Source: Corallococcus sp. EGB
GTDB taxonomy: Bacteria; Myxococcota; Myxococcia; Myxococcales; Myxococcaceae
Length of the DNA stretch: 64,000 nucleotides
Direction of reading: 5' to 3'
NCBI RefSeq assembly: GCF_019968905.1
Contig: NZ_CP079946.1
Span: forward strand, 6,483,356 to 6,547,355
The position numbers and the translations under genes were made by a program. Under the pieces are notes generated by a model. The model saw only the letters and a list, made by a program, of their open reading frames with translations, was not told the origin of the DNA and made no database searches. This document shows, one piece after another, positions 17,747 through 28,441 of this stretch (within the stretch, counting starts at the first letter, position 1; the number at the start of each line of letters is the position of its first letter).

Positions 17747-18634
17747 GTGCGAAGCCTCTCATCCTGGAGCACCTGTCTTGTCCCGGCGCTCGTCGTGCTG
17801 GGCGGTTGTGAGCGTCAGGAGGAGCGTCCCGCGCCCACGCGATCCGCGCCTGCTCCGGTCAAGGCCAGCACGCCCGCCCCAATTGCGCCCTCGCAGAGCA
17901 CCACCGAGCAGGAGCTGCGCGAGCGTCTGAGGTGCGAGGCGCTCCTGGGCCTCAGTGGGCTGTTGGCGGGCCAGCAGGAGTACTTCGGGGAGAAGGACGC
18001 CTGGACCGCGGACGTCACACGACTCCCCACTCCAGCGGCATGCACGGATGGCAGCCGCGTGCCCACACCACCGGATGAGGCCTGGCTCGCGGGTTGCCAC
18101 TTCCGCTACGCGGTCTCGGTGGCCGGCTCGACGCCCAACGACAGCACATTCAGCGTGCGCGCGGTGGGCGTGGGCGGACTCGCCGAAGGGCTCACGTACA
18201 CCCTGACGCACGGGTACTCCGACGGGAAGACCGTACGCGTGTGGCCCTCGGAGCTCGTCCTCGAGGACTGCCATGGCGTGCGCAGGCCGGAGGGGACGCC
18301 CCTGCCCGCCCCGCTGTGCGAGGGGGCCAGCAACCTGAAGGCGCTCTTCACGGCCGAGAAGTCGTACTGCGGAGAGAAGGACCGCTACTCGGAGAGCGCC
18401 GCCCAGGTGGGCTTCCTTCCGGAGCCCTGCCTCGACGGCTCCCGTGCGCCGGTGCCCGATGACACGTGGACCGCCGGCTGCCGCTTCATCTACCGCGCGG
18501 AGGTCTCGGGCACGGCGCCGGAGCAGACGTTCCTCCTCACCGCGCTCGGAGTGAGCGGTGCCGTGGTGGACCGGAAGCTGACGCTGGACTCCCAGTACGC
18601 CTGGAGCCCCGCGGATCCCGGCTGCGCGCCCTGA
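17747..18634 (+). CDS. Lipoprotein with two tandem pilin-like globular units
   Basis: I chose a GTG start at 17747 because GAGGAG lies 6 bp upstream; an ATG at 17708 in frame has no such site. The 295-residue product then begins with a short lipoprotein signal ending VVLGGC. Two related units follow a proline-rich linker: GLLAGQQEYFGEKDAWTADV and NLKALFTAEKSYCGEKDRYS, each followed by a C-x-DGSR-x-P-x-P pattern and W-x-AGC. These resemble the start of the globular domain of myxobacterial type IV pilin-like proteins, but the N-terminal pilin helix is absent. It is bounded by 32-bp direct repeats. The role is unknown. Confidence 0.7.
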   Translation: MRSLSSWSTCLVPALVVLGGCERQEERPAPTRSAPAPVKASTPAPIAPSQSTTEQELRERLRCEALLGLSGLLAGQQEYFGEKDAWTADVTRLPTPAACTDGSRVPTPPDEAWLAGCHFRYAVSVAGSTPNDSTFSVRAVGVGGLAEGLTYTLTHGYSDGKTVRVWPSELVLEDCHGVRRPEGTPLPAPLCEGASNLKALFTAEKSYCGEKDRYSESAAQVGFLPEPCLDGSRAPVPDDTWTAGCRFIYRAEVSGTAPEQTFLLTALGVSGAVVDRKLTLDSQYAWSPADPGCAP

Positions 18635-18706
18635 CGCGCGGTTGTCGCAGCGGGCACGGCGCTGGGCATGGTGAACGCCCCGTTTGATGGTGGCGGCGTC
18701 CGCGCC

Positions 18707-18738
18707 GGATGAGGCGATGGTCCACCTGCAGCGCGCGC
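18707..18738 (+). repeat. 32-bp direct repeat, right copy
   Basis: Identical to 17315-17346. Read in the same frame it continues as [10 protein letters not shown] then LRGRGHAATAW and a stop, which may be the older C-terminus of the DUF2325-like gene displaced by insertion or duplication. Confidence 0.9.
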
Positions 18739-18782
18739 TGAGAGGAAGAGGGCACGCGGCGACGGCGTGGTAGCGTCCGCGC

Positions 18783-19874
18783 ATGAGATTGACGGACTGC
18801 GTGGAGCTGCTCCCCCGCTCAGGGCCAACGGCCCCCCGCGCGGCGTCCACGGTCATCGCGAAGGACACCGTCCCCTACGTCGAGTTCCTCGCCTTCGAGC
18901 CACGGGGCTCTCTGTTGGTCATCGAGGCGCCGAATCATGCCCGCGAAACAGGTCGATTGCGGCGCAGGAGTGCCACCCACTTCGAGATTGAAGCCGAGCT
19001 GATGGGCGTGCGAGGCCCCGGCGTGCTCTCGCCCAGCGGGCGCTGGCTCCTCACGGGAGGCGCGTTGCTCGCGGGTGAGGCGGCCTGCTGCCAGGTCATC
19101 GACCTGAACACCTTCCAGGTCGCTCACACCCTGCCCGTCATGCGGCCCTTCGCATGGATGGATGACGAGGATTTCATTGCGCAGTCCCCGAACTGGAAGA
19201 CCGCGCTTCGCGACGGCGGTGTGGCCCAGGCGGAGACGCGCCGGGTGGACCCGGCGATCGCTGCCGCCGCACCCGCTTTGCTCACACCCGAGCCATCCAT
19301 GGTGCGGGTTGCGTTGGCCACCCTTCGCTGCCAGTCATTGCTGCCGACCCGGCTGCTCGATGAGGAACGGTGTGCGGTGCTCTCGCCAGACCGCAGCGTC
19401 CTCTATACAGCCACGTCTTTTGCCCGCATCTCCGCCGTGCGGATCGCCGACGGCACTCTGCTCTGGCAGCGCGCGCCCTCGCGGCTCGTCACCGAAGGCA
19501 CTGTCGTGGCCATGGCCCTCGACCCCACGTCGAACCGCTTGCTGACCGTCGGCGGAGGTGTGAGCCATGACATGCTCGTGCTGGATGCCGCGAGCGGTAC
19601 CGAGCTCTCGCGTCACTCGCTGGGAACGCTCGCACGCGGCATCACCGGCGGCACGTCCACCCGCGGTGACGCGATCCGCTTCCGCCAGGATGGCCTGGGC
19701 ATCATTGGCACCAGCAACGGCCTGATCATCGAACTCGGAAGGGATGGACGCTGGTGCGCGTACAAGGCGGGAGGCCGTTCGCTTCGAGCCATTGCGTTCT
19801 CCGCGGACGGAGCCTCCCTGATTGTTGGCGGCGCGGAGAAGAACCTGCGCGCCATCGCGCTTCCCCAAGTGTGA
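18783..19874 (+). CDS. Beta-propeller (WD40-like) hypothetical protein
   Basis: The 363-residue product has repeated blade-like segments: LAFEPRGSLLVIEAP, GVLSPSGRWLLTGGA, CAVLSPDRSVLYTATS, VAMALDPTSNRLLTVGGG, AIAFSADGASLIVGGAEKNL. This is the WD40/YVTN propeller rhythm of about 40-60 residues per blade. No signal peptide is present, so it is probably cytoplasmic. Such propellers are protein-interaction scaffolds; no partner is evident. It ends 13 bp from the convergent DUF885 gene. Confidence 0.65.
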   Translation: MRLTDCVELLPRSGPTAPRAASTVIAKDTVPYVEFLAFEPRGSLLVIEAPNHARETGRLRRRSATHFEIEAELMGVRGPGVLSPSGRWLLTGGALLAGEAACCQVIDLNTFQVAHTLPVMRPFAWMDDEDFIAQSPNWKTALRDGGVAQAETRRVDPAIAAAAPALLTPEPSMVRVALATLRCQSLLPTRLLDEERCAVLSPDRSVLYTATSFARISAVRIADGTLLWQRAPSRLVTEGTVVAMALDPTSNRLLTVGGGVSHDMLVLDAASGTELSRHSLGTLARGITGGTSTRGDAIRFRQDGLGIIGTSNGLIIELGRDGRWCAYKAGGRSLRAIAFSADGASLIVGGAEKNLRAIALPQV

Positions 19875-19886
19875 TGCGGGCGGCGC

Positions 19887-21674
19887 TCACCGTGACGAGG
19901 AGGCCGCCGCGTCCTCGCCGAGCATCAACTGGCGGACGATGGGCACAGGCGGGTAGCCGTGGGAGACCACGGCGTCATGGAAGCGCTGGAGGGTGAAGTC
20001 CCTGCCCCACTTCACCTTCGCCTCCTCGCGCAGCTCCATCAGCATCTTCTTGCCCAGCGCGTACACCAGATACGTCGGGTCGGACGTGCCACGGCGGGCC
20101 TCGCGCTCCGCGTTGACGTGCGTCATGTACGCCTCCTGTTCGAAGAGGCGCACGGCCTGCTCATACGTCATCCCGCGCGTGTGCAGGGACAGGCCCGCCA
20201 TGTAGCGCGCGAGCCGCTGGAGGTAGAGCGCCAGCTGGTTCATCCGCAGCCGGTCCGCCTGCGGGCCCGTGCCGCCGTAGCCCTCGTCCAACATCATCTG
20301 TTCCGTGTAGAGGCCCCAGCCTTCGCTGAAGGAACCCGAGCCCAACAGCCGGCGCACCTTGGACTGGATGCGGTTGGTCCAGAGGAACTGCACGTAGTGC
20401 CCCGGGTACGCCTCGTGGATGGAGACCAGCGGCAGCGCGTAGCGGTTGTAGAAGCTCATGTGCTGCTCGGTCTGCTCCGCGTTCCACGCCGGGTCCGGCG
20501 GCGTCACGTAGTAGTACGCCTCCGTCGCCTTCGTCTCGAACGGGCCGGGCGTGCTCATGCTCGCGAAGGACAGCGCGCGGCTGAACACCGGCGTCTCCGC
20601 CACCTTCGCGCGCACCTCGCTGGGCACGGTGATGATGCGGTGATCGATGAGGAACTGGCGGATGTCCTCCAGCGTCGCCGTCGTGGTGGGCACCAGCTCC
20701 GCCCCGGCCGGGTGCTCCTTGCCCAGCTCGCGGTACACATCCATGGGCGCCTTGCCCGGAGCAATCCGCGCGGCCACCTCCGCGAACTGCGCCTGCGTGC
20801 GCTTCATCTCCGCGCGCCCCCAGGTCAGCAATGAATCGATGCTGTCGGTGACGCCCTCCTCGTACTGGAGCTTCTGGCGGTACGTCGCCTCGCCAATGGC
20901 GAAGTCCCCATTTGAACGAGGCAGCAGGTCATCCTTCAGGAAGCGGATGTACCCGTCGATGGCCGCGAGGCAGCGCGCCTGCTCCGCCTGGAAGGCGTCT
21001 TGAAGCGCGGCGTCCTTCACCGGCGCGAAGGCCTGCGGCAGCGTCTGCGCGTAGAGCGAGCGCGTGCCCTTCGCCTGCTCCAGGGCGATCTCCGTCCACA
21101 GCTTCGGTGGGTTCTGGAGGTTCGCCGGGGCCGCCGCGAAGACCTCCGGCACCAGCGCCATCCGCCGCAGTGCCGAGCGCATCCGCTCCTCCAGCGGCGC
21201 GAAGTCGCGGTTGATCAGCTGATACACGGCGTTGGACGCGAAGCCCAGGTAGGTGTTCGGGTTGCGCTCCCACCCTCGCACCGTCTCCAGGTCCAGGATG
21301 CGCGCGCGGAGGTGGTTCTCCAGGATGTCGTAGTCGGCCCGGTCGCCCGGGGGCAGCGCGGCGCGGTCCACCGCCCTGGGCAGCGCCGCGAGCCGATCCT
21401 TGAGGAACGCCAGGTGCGACGCGCGCTCCTCGGGCCGGAAGCCGCGCAGCTCGCCGTCATACGTGTGCACGCCCGAGGAGGTGGCGGACATGGGCGAGCG
21501 GTGGAAGTGCTCCGCGAAGTACGCATCCACGAAGCCGCGCAACGCCACCTGCGCGGGTGACTCGGTGGGCGCGGTGGCTTGAGCGTCCGCCCGGGCCGCG
21601 GGGCGTGACGTGGTGCATCCAGGGGACAGCAGCAGCAACGCGGCGAGGACGCTCGGGGTTCGCAGTGCCTTCAT
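19887..21674 (-). CDS. DUF885-family metallopeptidase lipoprotein
   Basis: The frame extends further upstream, but the ATG at 21674 starts a proper lipoprotein signal (MKALRTPSVLAALLLLSPGC). The 595-residue product is full length for DUF885. It carries the zinc-type motif HEAYPGHYVQ and the downstream SEGWGLYTEQMM, whose glutamate and tyrosine are conserved in the family. It probably is a periplasmic or outer-membrane-anchored peptidase. It is divergent from the MarR/VOC pair, with tandem MarR-like operators in the 105-bp gap, so it may share their regulation. Confidence 0.88.
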   Translation of the reverse strand: MKALRTPSVLAALLLLSPGCTTSRPAARADAQATAPTESPAQVALRGFVDAYFAEHFHRSPMSATSSGVHTYDGELRGFRPEERASHLAFLKDRLAALPRAVDRAALPPGDRADYDILENHLRARILDLETVRGWERNPNTYLGFASNAVYQLINRDFAPLEERMRSALRRMALVPEVFAAAPANLQNPPKLWTEIALEQAKGTRSLYAQTLPQAFAPVKDAALQDAFQAEQARCLAAIDGYIRFLKDDLLPRSNGDFAIGEATYRQKLQYEEGVTDSIDSLLTWGRAEMKRTQAQFAEVAARIAPGKAPMDVYRELGKEHPAGAELVPTTTATLEDIRQFLIDHRIITVPSEVRAKVAETPVFSRALSFASMSTPGPFETKATEAYYYVTPPDPAWNAEQTEQHMSFYNRYALPLVSIHEAYPGHYVQFLWTNRIQSKVRRLLGSGSFSEGWGLYTEQMMLDEGYGGTGPQADRLRMNQLALYLQRLARYMAGLSLHTRGMTYEQAVRLFEQEAYMTHVNAEREARRGTSDPTYLVYALGKKMLMELREEAKVKWGRDFTLQRFHDAVVSHGYPPVPIVRQLMLGEDAAASSSR

Positions 21675-21743
21675 GGAGCCTCTGGGGGAAGAAGACGCGC
21701 CAGCGTCGCCGAAGCCTCCCCACTCGACAAGGGGTCCGGAGAA

Positions 21744-21778
21744 TTGACAGGAACCTGCCATGTTGACAGGCTCCTGCC
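21744..21778 (+). promoter_or_regulatory. Tandem operator candidates before marR
   Basis: Two copies of TTGACAGGNNCCTGCC lie at 21744-21759 and 21763-21778. Each contains a perfect CAGG-NN-CCTG inverted repeat, and the copies are 19 bp apart, just under two helix turns. They sit between the DUF885 gene and the marR start codon. A MarR dimer binding here would control itself and possibly the divergent peptidase gene. Confidence 0.6.
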
Positions 21779-21779
21779 G

Positions 21780-22253
21780 ATGCCACCGTTGACCCAGAAA
21801 GCAGAGACCTTCAGCGCCCTGGTCCTGGAGGTGTTCCAGTTGAACGGGCTGCTGCTCCAAGCCGGAGATCGACTGAGCGCTCCGGCGGGATTGACGAGCG
21901 CCCGCTGGCAGGTGCTGGGCGTCATCGACCATGGCCCCGCCACGGTCGCGGCCGTGGCGCGCACGATGGGGCTGGCACGGCAGAGCGTGCAGCAGACCGC
22001 GGACGCGCTCGCAAGCGACGGGTTCGTGGAGTTCGTCGACAACCCACATCACCAGCGGGCGAAGTGCGTCGCCCTCACGGCCTCCGGGCGCCGCGCCTTG
22101 CGCAAGGTCGAGCAGGCACATGCCACGTGGGCGGACCGGATGGGCGCCAGCCTCGCCCCAGCGCTCCTCACCGCGGCGGTCGAGGGCGTCCGCGAAGCGC
22201 GCCTGCGGCTCGAAGAGGACCTGGCCGAAGCGGAGCGCTCCCGTGAAAAGTGA
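21780..22253 (+). CDS. MarR-family transcriptional regulator
   Basis: The 157-residue product begins MPPLTQKAETF at the ATG at 21780, directly after the tandem operators. It has a winged helix: LTSARWQVLGVIDHGPATVA, VARTMGLARQSVQQTADALA, then FVEFVDNPHHQRAKCVALT as the wing, and a long C-terminal helix for dimerisation. The stop overlaps the next gene by 11 bp, giving a MarR-VOC operon. MarR proteins usually repress and are released by small ligands, so the VOC partner may handle the inducer. That last point is inference. Confidence 0.85.
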   Translation: MPPLTQKAETFSALVLEVFQLNGLLLQAGDRLSAPAGLTSARWQVLGVIDHGPATVAAVARTMGLARQSVQQTADALASDGFVEFVDNPHHQRAKCVALTASGRRALRKVEQAHATWADRMGASLAPALLTAAVEGVREARLRLEEDLAEAERSREK

Positions 22254-22851
22254 CACCAGCATCCCCCTGCTCCCCTGTGTGGAGCTCGCATCGACGCTGG
22301 AGTTCTACGCGCTGCTCGGGTTCAAGGTGACGTACCAACAACGGGCACCCAATCCCTACGCGGCGACGCAGCGGGGAGGCGCCCAGCTCCACTTCTTCGG
22401 CCTGAAGGGCCTGGATCCCCAGAAGGCCTTCAGCAGTTGTCTGATCATCGTGGACGAAGTGGAGGAACTGCACGCGCGCTTCCTGGACGCGCTGCGAAAG
22501 GCCTATGGCCGGACTCCCGTCCGGGGGCTCCCACGAATGACTCGCATGCGGAAGGGGCAGACGCGATTCACCCTCGCCGATCCCAACGGAAACTCGGTCA
22601 TGTTCATCCGCCGCGATGAACCTGACGGCTACGGCGACGACGGGGACACGGCGACCTCCGTGCTCGGCAAGGCCCTCAAGACGGCCCGGCGCCTGCGCGA
22701 CTTCAAGGGCGATGACGCGGCCGCCGCCAGGGTCCTGGATGCCGCGCTCAAGAAGCCGGACGCGGGGACGGAGCAAGAGCGGGAACGGGCCCTCGCGGAC
22801 CGCGCCGAGTTGGCCGTGGCCCTGGGGGAAGTCCCCGACGCCGGGTCGTAG
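22243..22851 (+). CDS. VOC-superfamily (glyoxalase/bleomycin-resistance-like) protein
   Basis: I used the GTG at 22243, which overlaps the marR end and has GGAG about 8 bp upstream. Residues about 5-125 form the VOC fold: LPCVELASTLEFYALLGFKV, QLHFFGLKGLDPQKA, SCLIIVDEVEELHARF, and FTLADPNGNSVMFI. A charged helical tail of about 75 residues follows and is not part of the usual fold. Family members bind and sequester or modify small toxic compounds. Being coupled to marR suggests an inducible resistance pair. Confidence 0.82.
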   Translation: MKSDTSIPLLPCVELASTLEFYALLGFKVTYQQRAPNPYAATQRGGAQLHFFGLKGLDPQKAFSSCLIIVDEVEELHARFLDALRKAYGRTPVRGLPRMTRMRKGQTRFTLADPNGNSVMFIRRDEPDGYGDDGDTATSVLGKALKTARRLRDFKGDDAAAARVLDAALKKPDAGTEQERERALADRAELAVALGEVPDAGS

Positions 22852-23017
22852 GCGGTCCCCCTTCCGTTCTCCCCCGCGTCCCCGGAAGACGCCAGCGCTT
22901 CCTGGAGCGACGCGCCCCTCATCCACGCAGAGCCGGCGTGTCAGGTGTTCTGGATGCGGCATGGCCCCTGCAAGTCAAAGGCAAGCACCTCCCGCCTCCG
23001 TTGCTTGATGAGCTCCC

Positions 23018-24739
23018 ATGGCCGCCAATTACAAGAAGTTCTTCGCTGGCTCCCGCAACATCCCGAAGGGCATCTCCCTCGGGTATCCCGTCCCCGGGCC
23101 GCAGGAGGCCAGCGCGGATCAGATCGCCGGACAGGCGTTCTTCGCCACGCCCAACGACTGGAGCACCATCCAATCGTCCGCATATGACTTCATCGTGATT
23201 GGCACCGGGCCCACCGGCGTGGCCTTCATCGAGCAGACCCTGAAGCACAACCCGAACGCGCGCATCCTGGTGCTGGAGCGGGGCGGCTTCTGGTTGCCCA
23301 CGCACTACCAGATGCTGCCGCTCGCCTTCCAGGCGGCGACGGGCTCACCGCCCACCACCTATCCCTGGACCCGCACGACGCGGATGGCGACCACGGAGCT
23401 GGAGTTCTTCCAGGCCGGCTACATCCCCGTGCTGGGCGGCCGCTCCACCTACTGGAGCGCCTGGTGCCCGGCGCCGGGCCCCGACCTGATGCGCGACTGG
23501 CCGCAGGAGCTGATCGACGTCACGCTCCAGCCGGGCTTCTGGGACCGCGCCCGGGCCTTCCTGCACGTCACCACGATGGACAAGATCCACGATGGCGTCT
23601 ACGGCAGCCTCCAGCACCAGCTCGACGTGAACCTCCGGGAGAACTTCCGCCGGCACGTGCCCTCGGCGCAGAACGCGTTCCCCGCGCCCATCGCCGTCGG
23701 CAATCCGCCGTGGAAGGGCGTGAAGTTCTACAAGTACTCCACCGTGGGCACGCTGCTGGACCTGCAGCAATCCCAGAAGGCGCTGGCCGCGCAGGGCAAG
23801 GGGCAGCCCCTCACCCTCGTCGACCGCTGCGTCGTCGACCGGCTGGTGCATGACGGCCATGGAACGGTCACCGCGCTGGAGACCTGTCGCGGTCCGCTGG
23901 CGGTGAGCTCGGCGAAGGTCGTGCTGGCGATGGGCACCATCCCGCCCGCGACGCTGCTGATGAACTCGTTCAAGGACGCCCTGCCGAACATTGGCAAGCG
24001 CTACACCGGGCACTTCATGTCTCACATCACGGCGCGCGTGAAGCGGTCCGCGTTCAAGGACCTGTCCGCGCTGGAGATTGGGGCCATCTATCTGGATGGC
24101 AAGGCGCCCAATGGCTTGCAGTACCACGTGCAGGCCAGCGCCTTCGCCGCCGCGAACCCGGAGGCCGACGAGAGCACCATCGCCCACGAGGCCCCGGACG
24201 CGGCGGCCGTCGCGTCCATGGCCCAGCTGAAGGGCTCCGAGGATTACGTCGTGTTCGTCTGCGCCACCCTGGGCGAGGTGAGCGAGAAGAACCCCGACAA
24301 CTGGATCCGCCTGAACGGCGGCACGGACCCCTCCACCAACATCACCCTCCAGCTCCAACCCGGCGTGCAGGACCATCGCCTCTGGGACGTGCTCGACGAG
24401 GCGACGTATCAGACCATCGACGTGCTGGCGGGGCGCGCGGGGGGCTCGGGCCCGGAGTTGGAGTACTGGGTGGACAACCCGGGCGGCAACGGCGGCCAGT
24501 GGCAGCCGGAGCGGCCGGCGAAGAAGGACATCCGCCTGAACATCATCGTGCACGAGGCTTCGCCGCTCTGGATGGGCAAGGACCCGGCGACGTCGGTGGT
24601 CGGCCTGGACTACCGCCCGCACGGCGTCCACAACGTCTACGTGACGGGCGGCGCGCTCTTCCCCACCTCGGGCTCGTGGAACCCCACGCTGACCATGTGC
24701 GGCCTGGCGCAGGACCTGGCGGACCGGCTGCGCGGCTGA
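23018..24739 (+). CDS. GMC-type FAD-dependent oxidoreductase
   Basis: The 573-residue product has an FAD-binding Rossmann motif at about residues 58-90 (DFIVIGTGPTGVAFIEQ, later RILVLERGGFW). It has the C-terminal GMC features HNVYVTGGALFPTSGSWNPT and TMCGLAQDLADRL. The conserved asparagine of the active site is in WNPT, and a histidine is present in IVHEASPLWMGKDP. No signal peptide is visible. Relatives oxidise alcohols, sugars or sterols; the substrate is not readable from sequence. It is a single gene, convergent with the M4 protease gene, with a hairpin between them. Confidence 0.85.
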   Translation: MAANYKKFFAGSRNIPKGISLGYPVPGPQEASADQIAGQAFFATPNDWSTIQSSAYDFIVIGTGPTGVAFIEQTLKHNPNARILVLERGGFWLPTHYQMLPLAFQAATGSPPTTYPWTRTTRMATTELEFFQAGYIPVLGGRSTYWSAWCPAPGPDLMRDWPQELIDVTLQPGFWDRARAFLHVTTMDKIHDGVYGSLQHQLDVNLRENFRRHVPSAQNAFPAPIAVGNPPWKGVKFYKYSTVGTLLDLQQSQKALAAQGKGQPLTLVDRCVVDRLVHDGHGTVTALETCRGPLAVSSAKVVLAMGTIPPATLLMNSFKDALPNIGKRYTGHFMSHITARVKRSAFKDLSALEIGAIYLDGKAPNGLQYHVQASAFAAANPEADESTIAHEAPDAAAVASMAQLKGSEDYVVFVCATLGEVSEKNPDNWIRLNGGTDPSTNITLQLQPGVQDHRLWDVLDEATYQTIDVLAGRAGGSGPELEYWVDNPGGNGGQWQPERPAKKDIRLNIIVHEASPLWMGKDPATSVVGLDYRPHGVHNVYVTGGALFPTSGSWNPTLTMCGLAQDLADRLRG

Positions 24740-24772
24740 GGCGCCGCCCCCCCCCACGCCAGACGCACGGAA

Positions 24773-24801
24773 AGCCCGGACCGCGTGACACGGCCCGGGC
24801 T
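24773..24801. terminator. Hairpin between convergent genes, candidate bidirectional terminator
   Basis: AGCCCGG at 24773-24779 pairs with CCGGGCT at 24795-24801, and CCG/CGG extends the stem past one mismatch, leaving a 7-nt loop. On the minus strand the stem is followed by TTTCC. It separates the oxidoreductase and protease genes. Confidence 0.45.
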
Positions 24802-24821
24802 CGCCCTTCAACGGCTCCCGG

Positions 24822-27200
<2,379 letters not shown>

Positions 27201-27248
27201 TCACGACCGCTACGGGATGCAGCGCGCGATAGCCGTTCTCCAAGAACA

Positions 27249-27278
27249 ACCATAAAAAACAGAAATACCGACAGTCAA
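27249..27278 (-). promoter_or_regulatory. Sigma70-like promoter for the M4 protease gene
   Basis: On the minus strand TTGACT (27278-27273) is followed after 18 bp by TATGGT (27254-27249), or after 17 bp by TTATGG. The surrounding 80 bp are unusually AT-rich for this window. The predicted start lies about 65 bp before the ATG at 27176. Confidence 0.5.
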
Positions 27279-27439
27279 TATCCAACCAACACCCACAGTG
27301 CGTATCTTCCAGGGTAGCCACCCCCGTGCATGCGGCGTTCGCGTATGACACGTTTGTCACGTCGAGGACGTCTCCATACGGTCCGTGAGCCGCGCTTCCC
27401 CCTGAAGGTGTGTGGCATTGGCCTTGCGCCGGCTCGCCC

Positions 27440-28348
27440 TCAGGGCGCTTCATCCCGCGTCTTGATGAAGTCGATGAACGCCCGCAGCGGGGCGGGCACG
27501 AGGCGCCGCCCGGGGTAGTAGAGGAAGGGCCCCGGGAAGGGTTGCCACCAGGGTTCGAGGACCGGCACCAGGGCGCCGCTGTCAAGAGAGGGGCGCAGCC
27601 AATCCTCGAAGAGGTGCACGATGCCCGTGCCCGCGAGCGCGGCGTCGACGGCGAGGTCCGTCCCCCCACCCGCCCGCACGATGAGCGGTCCCGAGGGCTC
27701 GACCGTCACCACCTCGCCGTCGCGCTCGAACTCCCAGAGCGTCATCGCGCCGCTCGCGAAGCGGCCGCGCAGGCAGGCATGGCGCAGCAGGTCCCGAGGA
27801 TGTTCCGGCCGCCCATGGCGCGCCAGGTATGCCGGGGCCGCGGCCGTGGCGTGGCGCTGGACGCGGGGCCCGATGGGCACCGCGATCATGTCCTGCTCGA
27901 GCCGCTCGTCGTAGCGGATGCCTGCGTCGCATCCGGCCGCGATGATGTCCACGAAGCTGTCCTCGGTGATGACCTCCAGGCGGATGTCGGGATAGGCGGC
28001 GAGGAACGGCGGGACGATGCGCGGCAGCACCAGCCGCGACGCGCTGATGGGCACGTTGAGGCGCAGCACGCCGGCGGGCCGGTTGCGAAAGCCGTTCACC
28101 ACGTCGAGCGCGGCCTCCATCTCCGTCAGCGCGGGCGCCAGGCGCTCCAGCAGGCCCTCCCCGGCTTCGGTGGGGACGACGCTGCGTGTCGTACGGTTGA
28201 GCAGGCGGACGCCCAGCCGCTCCTCCAGCCGGCGGACCGCGTCGCTCAGCGAGGACGCGCTGCTCCCGCTCAGGCGCGCCCCCTCGCGAAAGCTCCGGGC
28301 CCGCGCCACCACCACGAAGGCGTTCAAATCACCCAGGTCGACCTTCAC
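27440..28348 (-). CDS. LysR-family transcriptional regulator
   Basis: The 302-residue product has the LysR winged HTH at residues about 3-62 (LNAFVVVARARSFREGARLS, SLSDAVRRLEERLGVRLLNR, TRSVVPTEAG) and a substrate-binding-like effector domain from about 90 (LRLNVPISASRLVLPRIVPP). It resembles the subgroup that controls divergently transcribed oxidoreductases. The aldo/keto reductase gene starts 93 bp away on the other strand, so it is the probable target. Confidence 0.88.
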   Translation of the reverse strand: MKVDLGDLNAFVVVARARSFREGARLSGSSASSLSDAVRRLEERLGVRLLNRTTRSVVPTEAGEGLLERLAPALTEMEAALDVVNGFRNRPAGVLRLNVPISASRLVLPRIVPPFLAAYPDIRLEVITEDSFVDIIAAGCDAGIRYDERLEQDMIAVPIGPRVQRHATAAAPAYLARHGRPEHPRDLLRHACLRGRFASGAMTLWEFERDGEVVTVEPSGPLIVRAGGGTDLAVDAALAGTGIVHLFEDWLRPSLDSGALVPVLEPWWQPFPGPFLYYPGRRLVPAPLRAFIDFIKTRDEAP

Positions 28349-28441
28349 TGTTCGCCGCTCCGCACAACCTGTACGGGTCGTGCCCCGTTATCCCGAGAGT
28401 CCAAGGTGGCTATTCATGCCCCATCTCAAAAGGAGATGAGC

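Noticed and set aside
27346-27359. TGACA-N4-TGTCA inverted repeat between the LysR stop and the M4 promoter
   Set aside because: Short arms, single copy and far from both start codons; could be chance.
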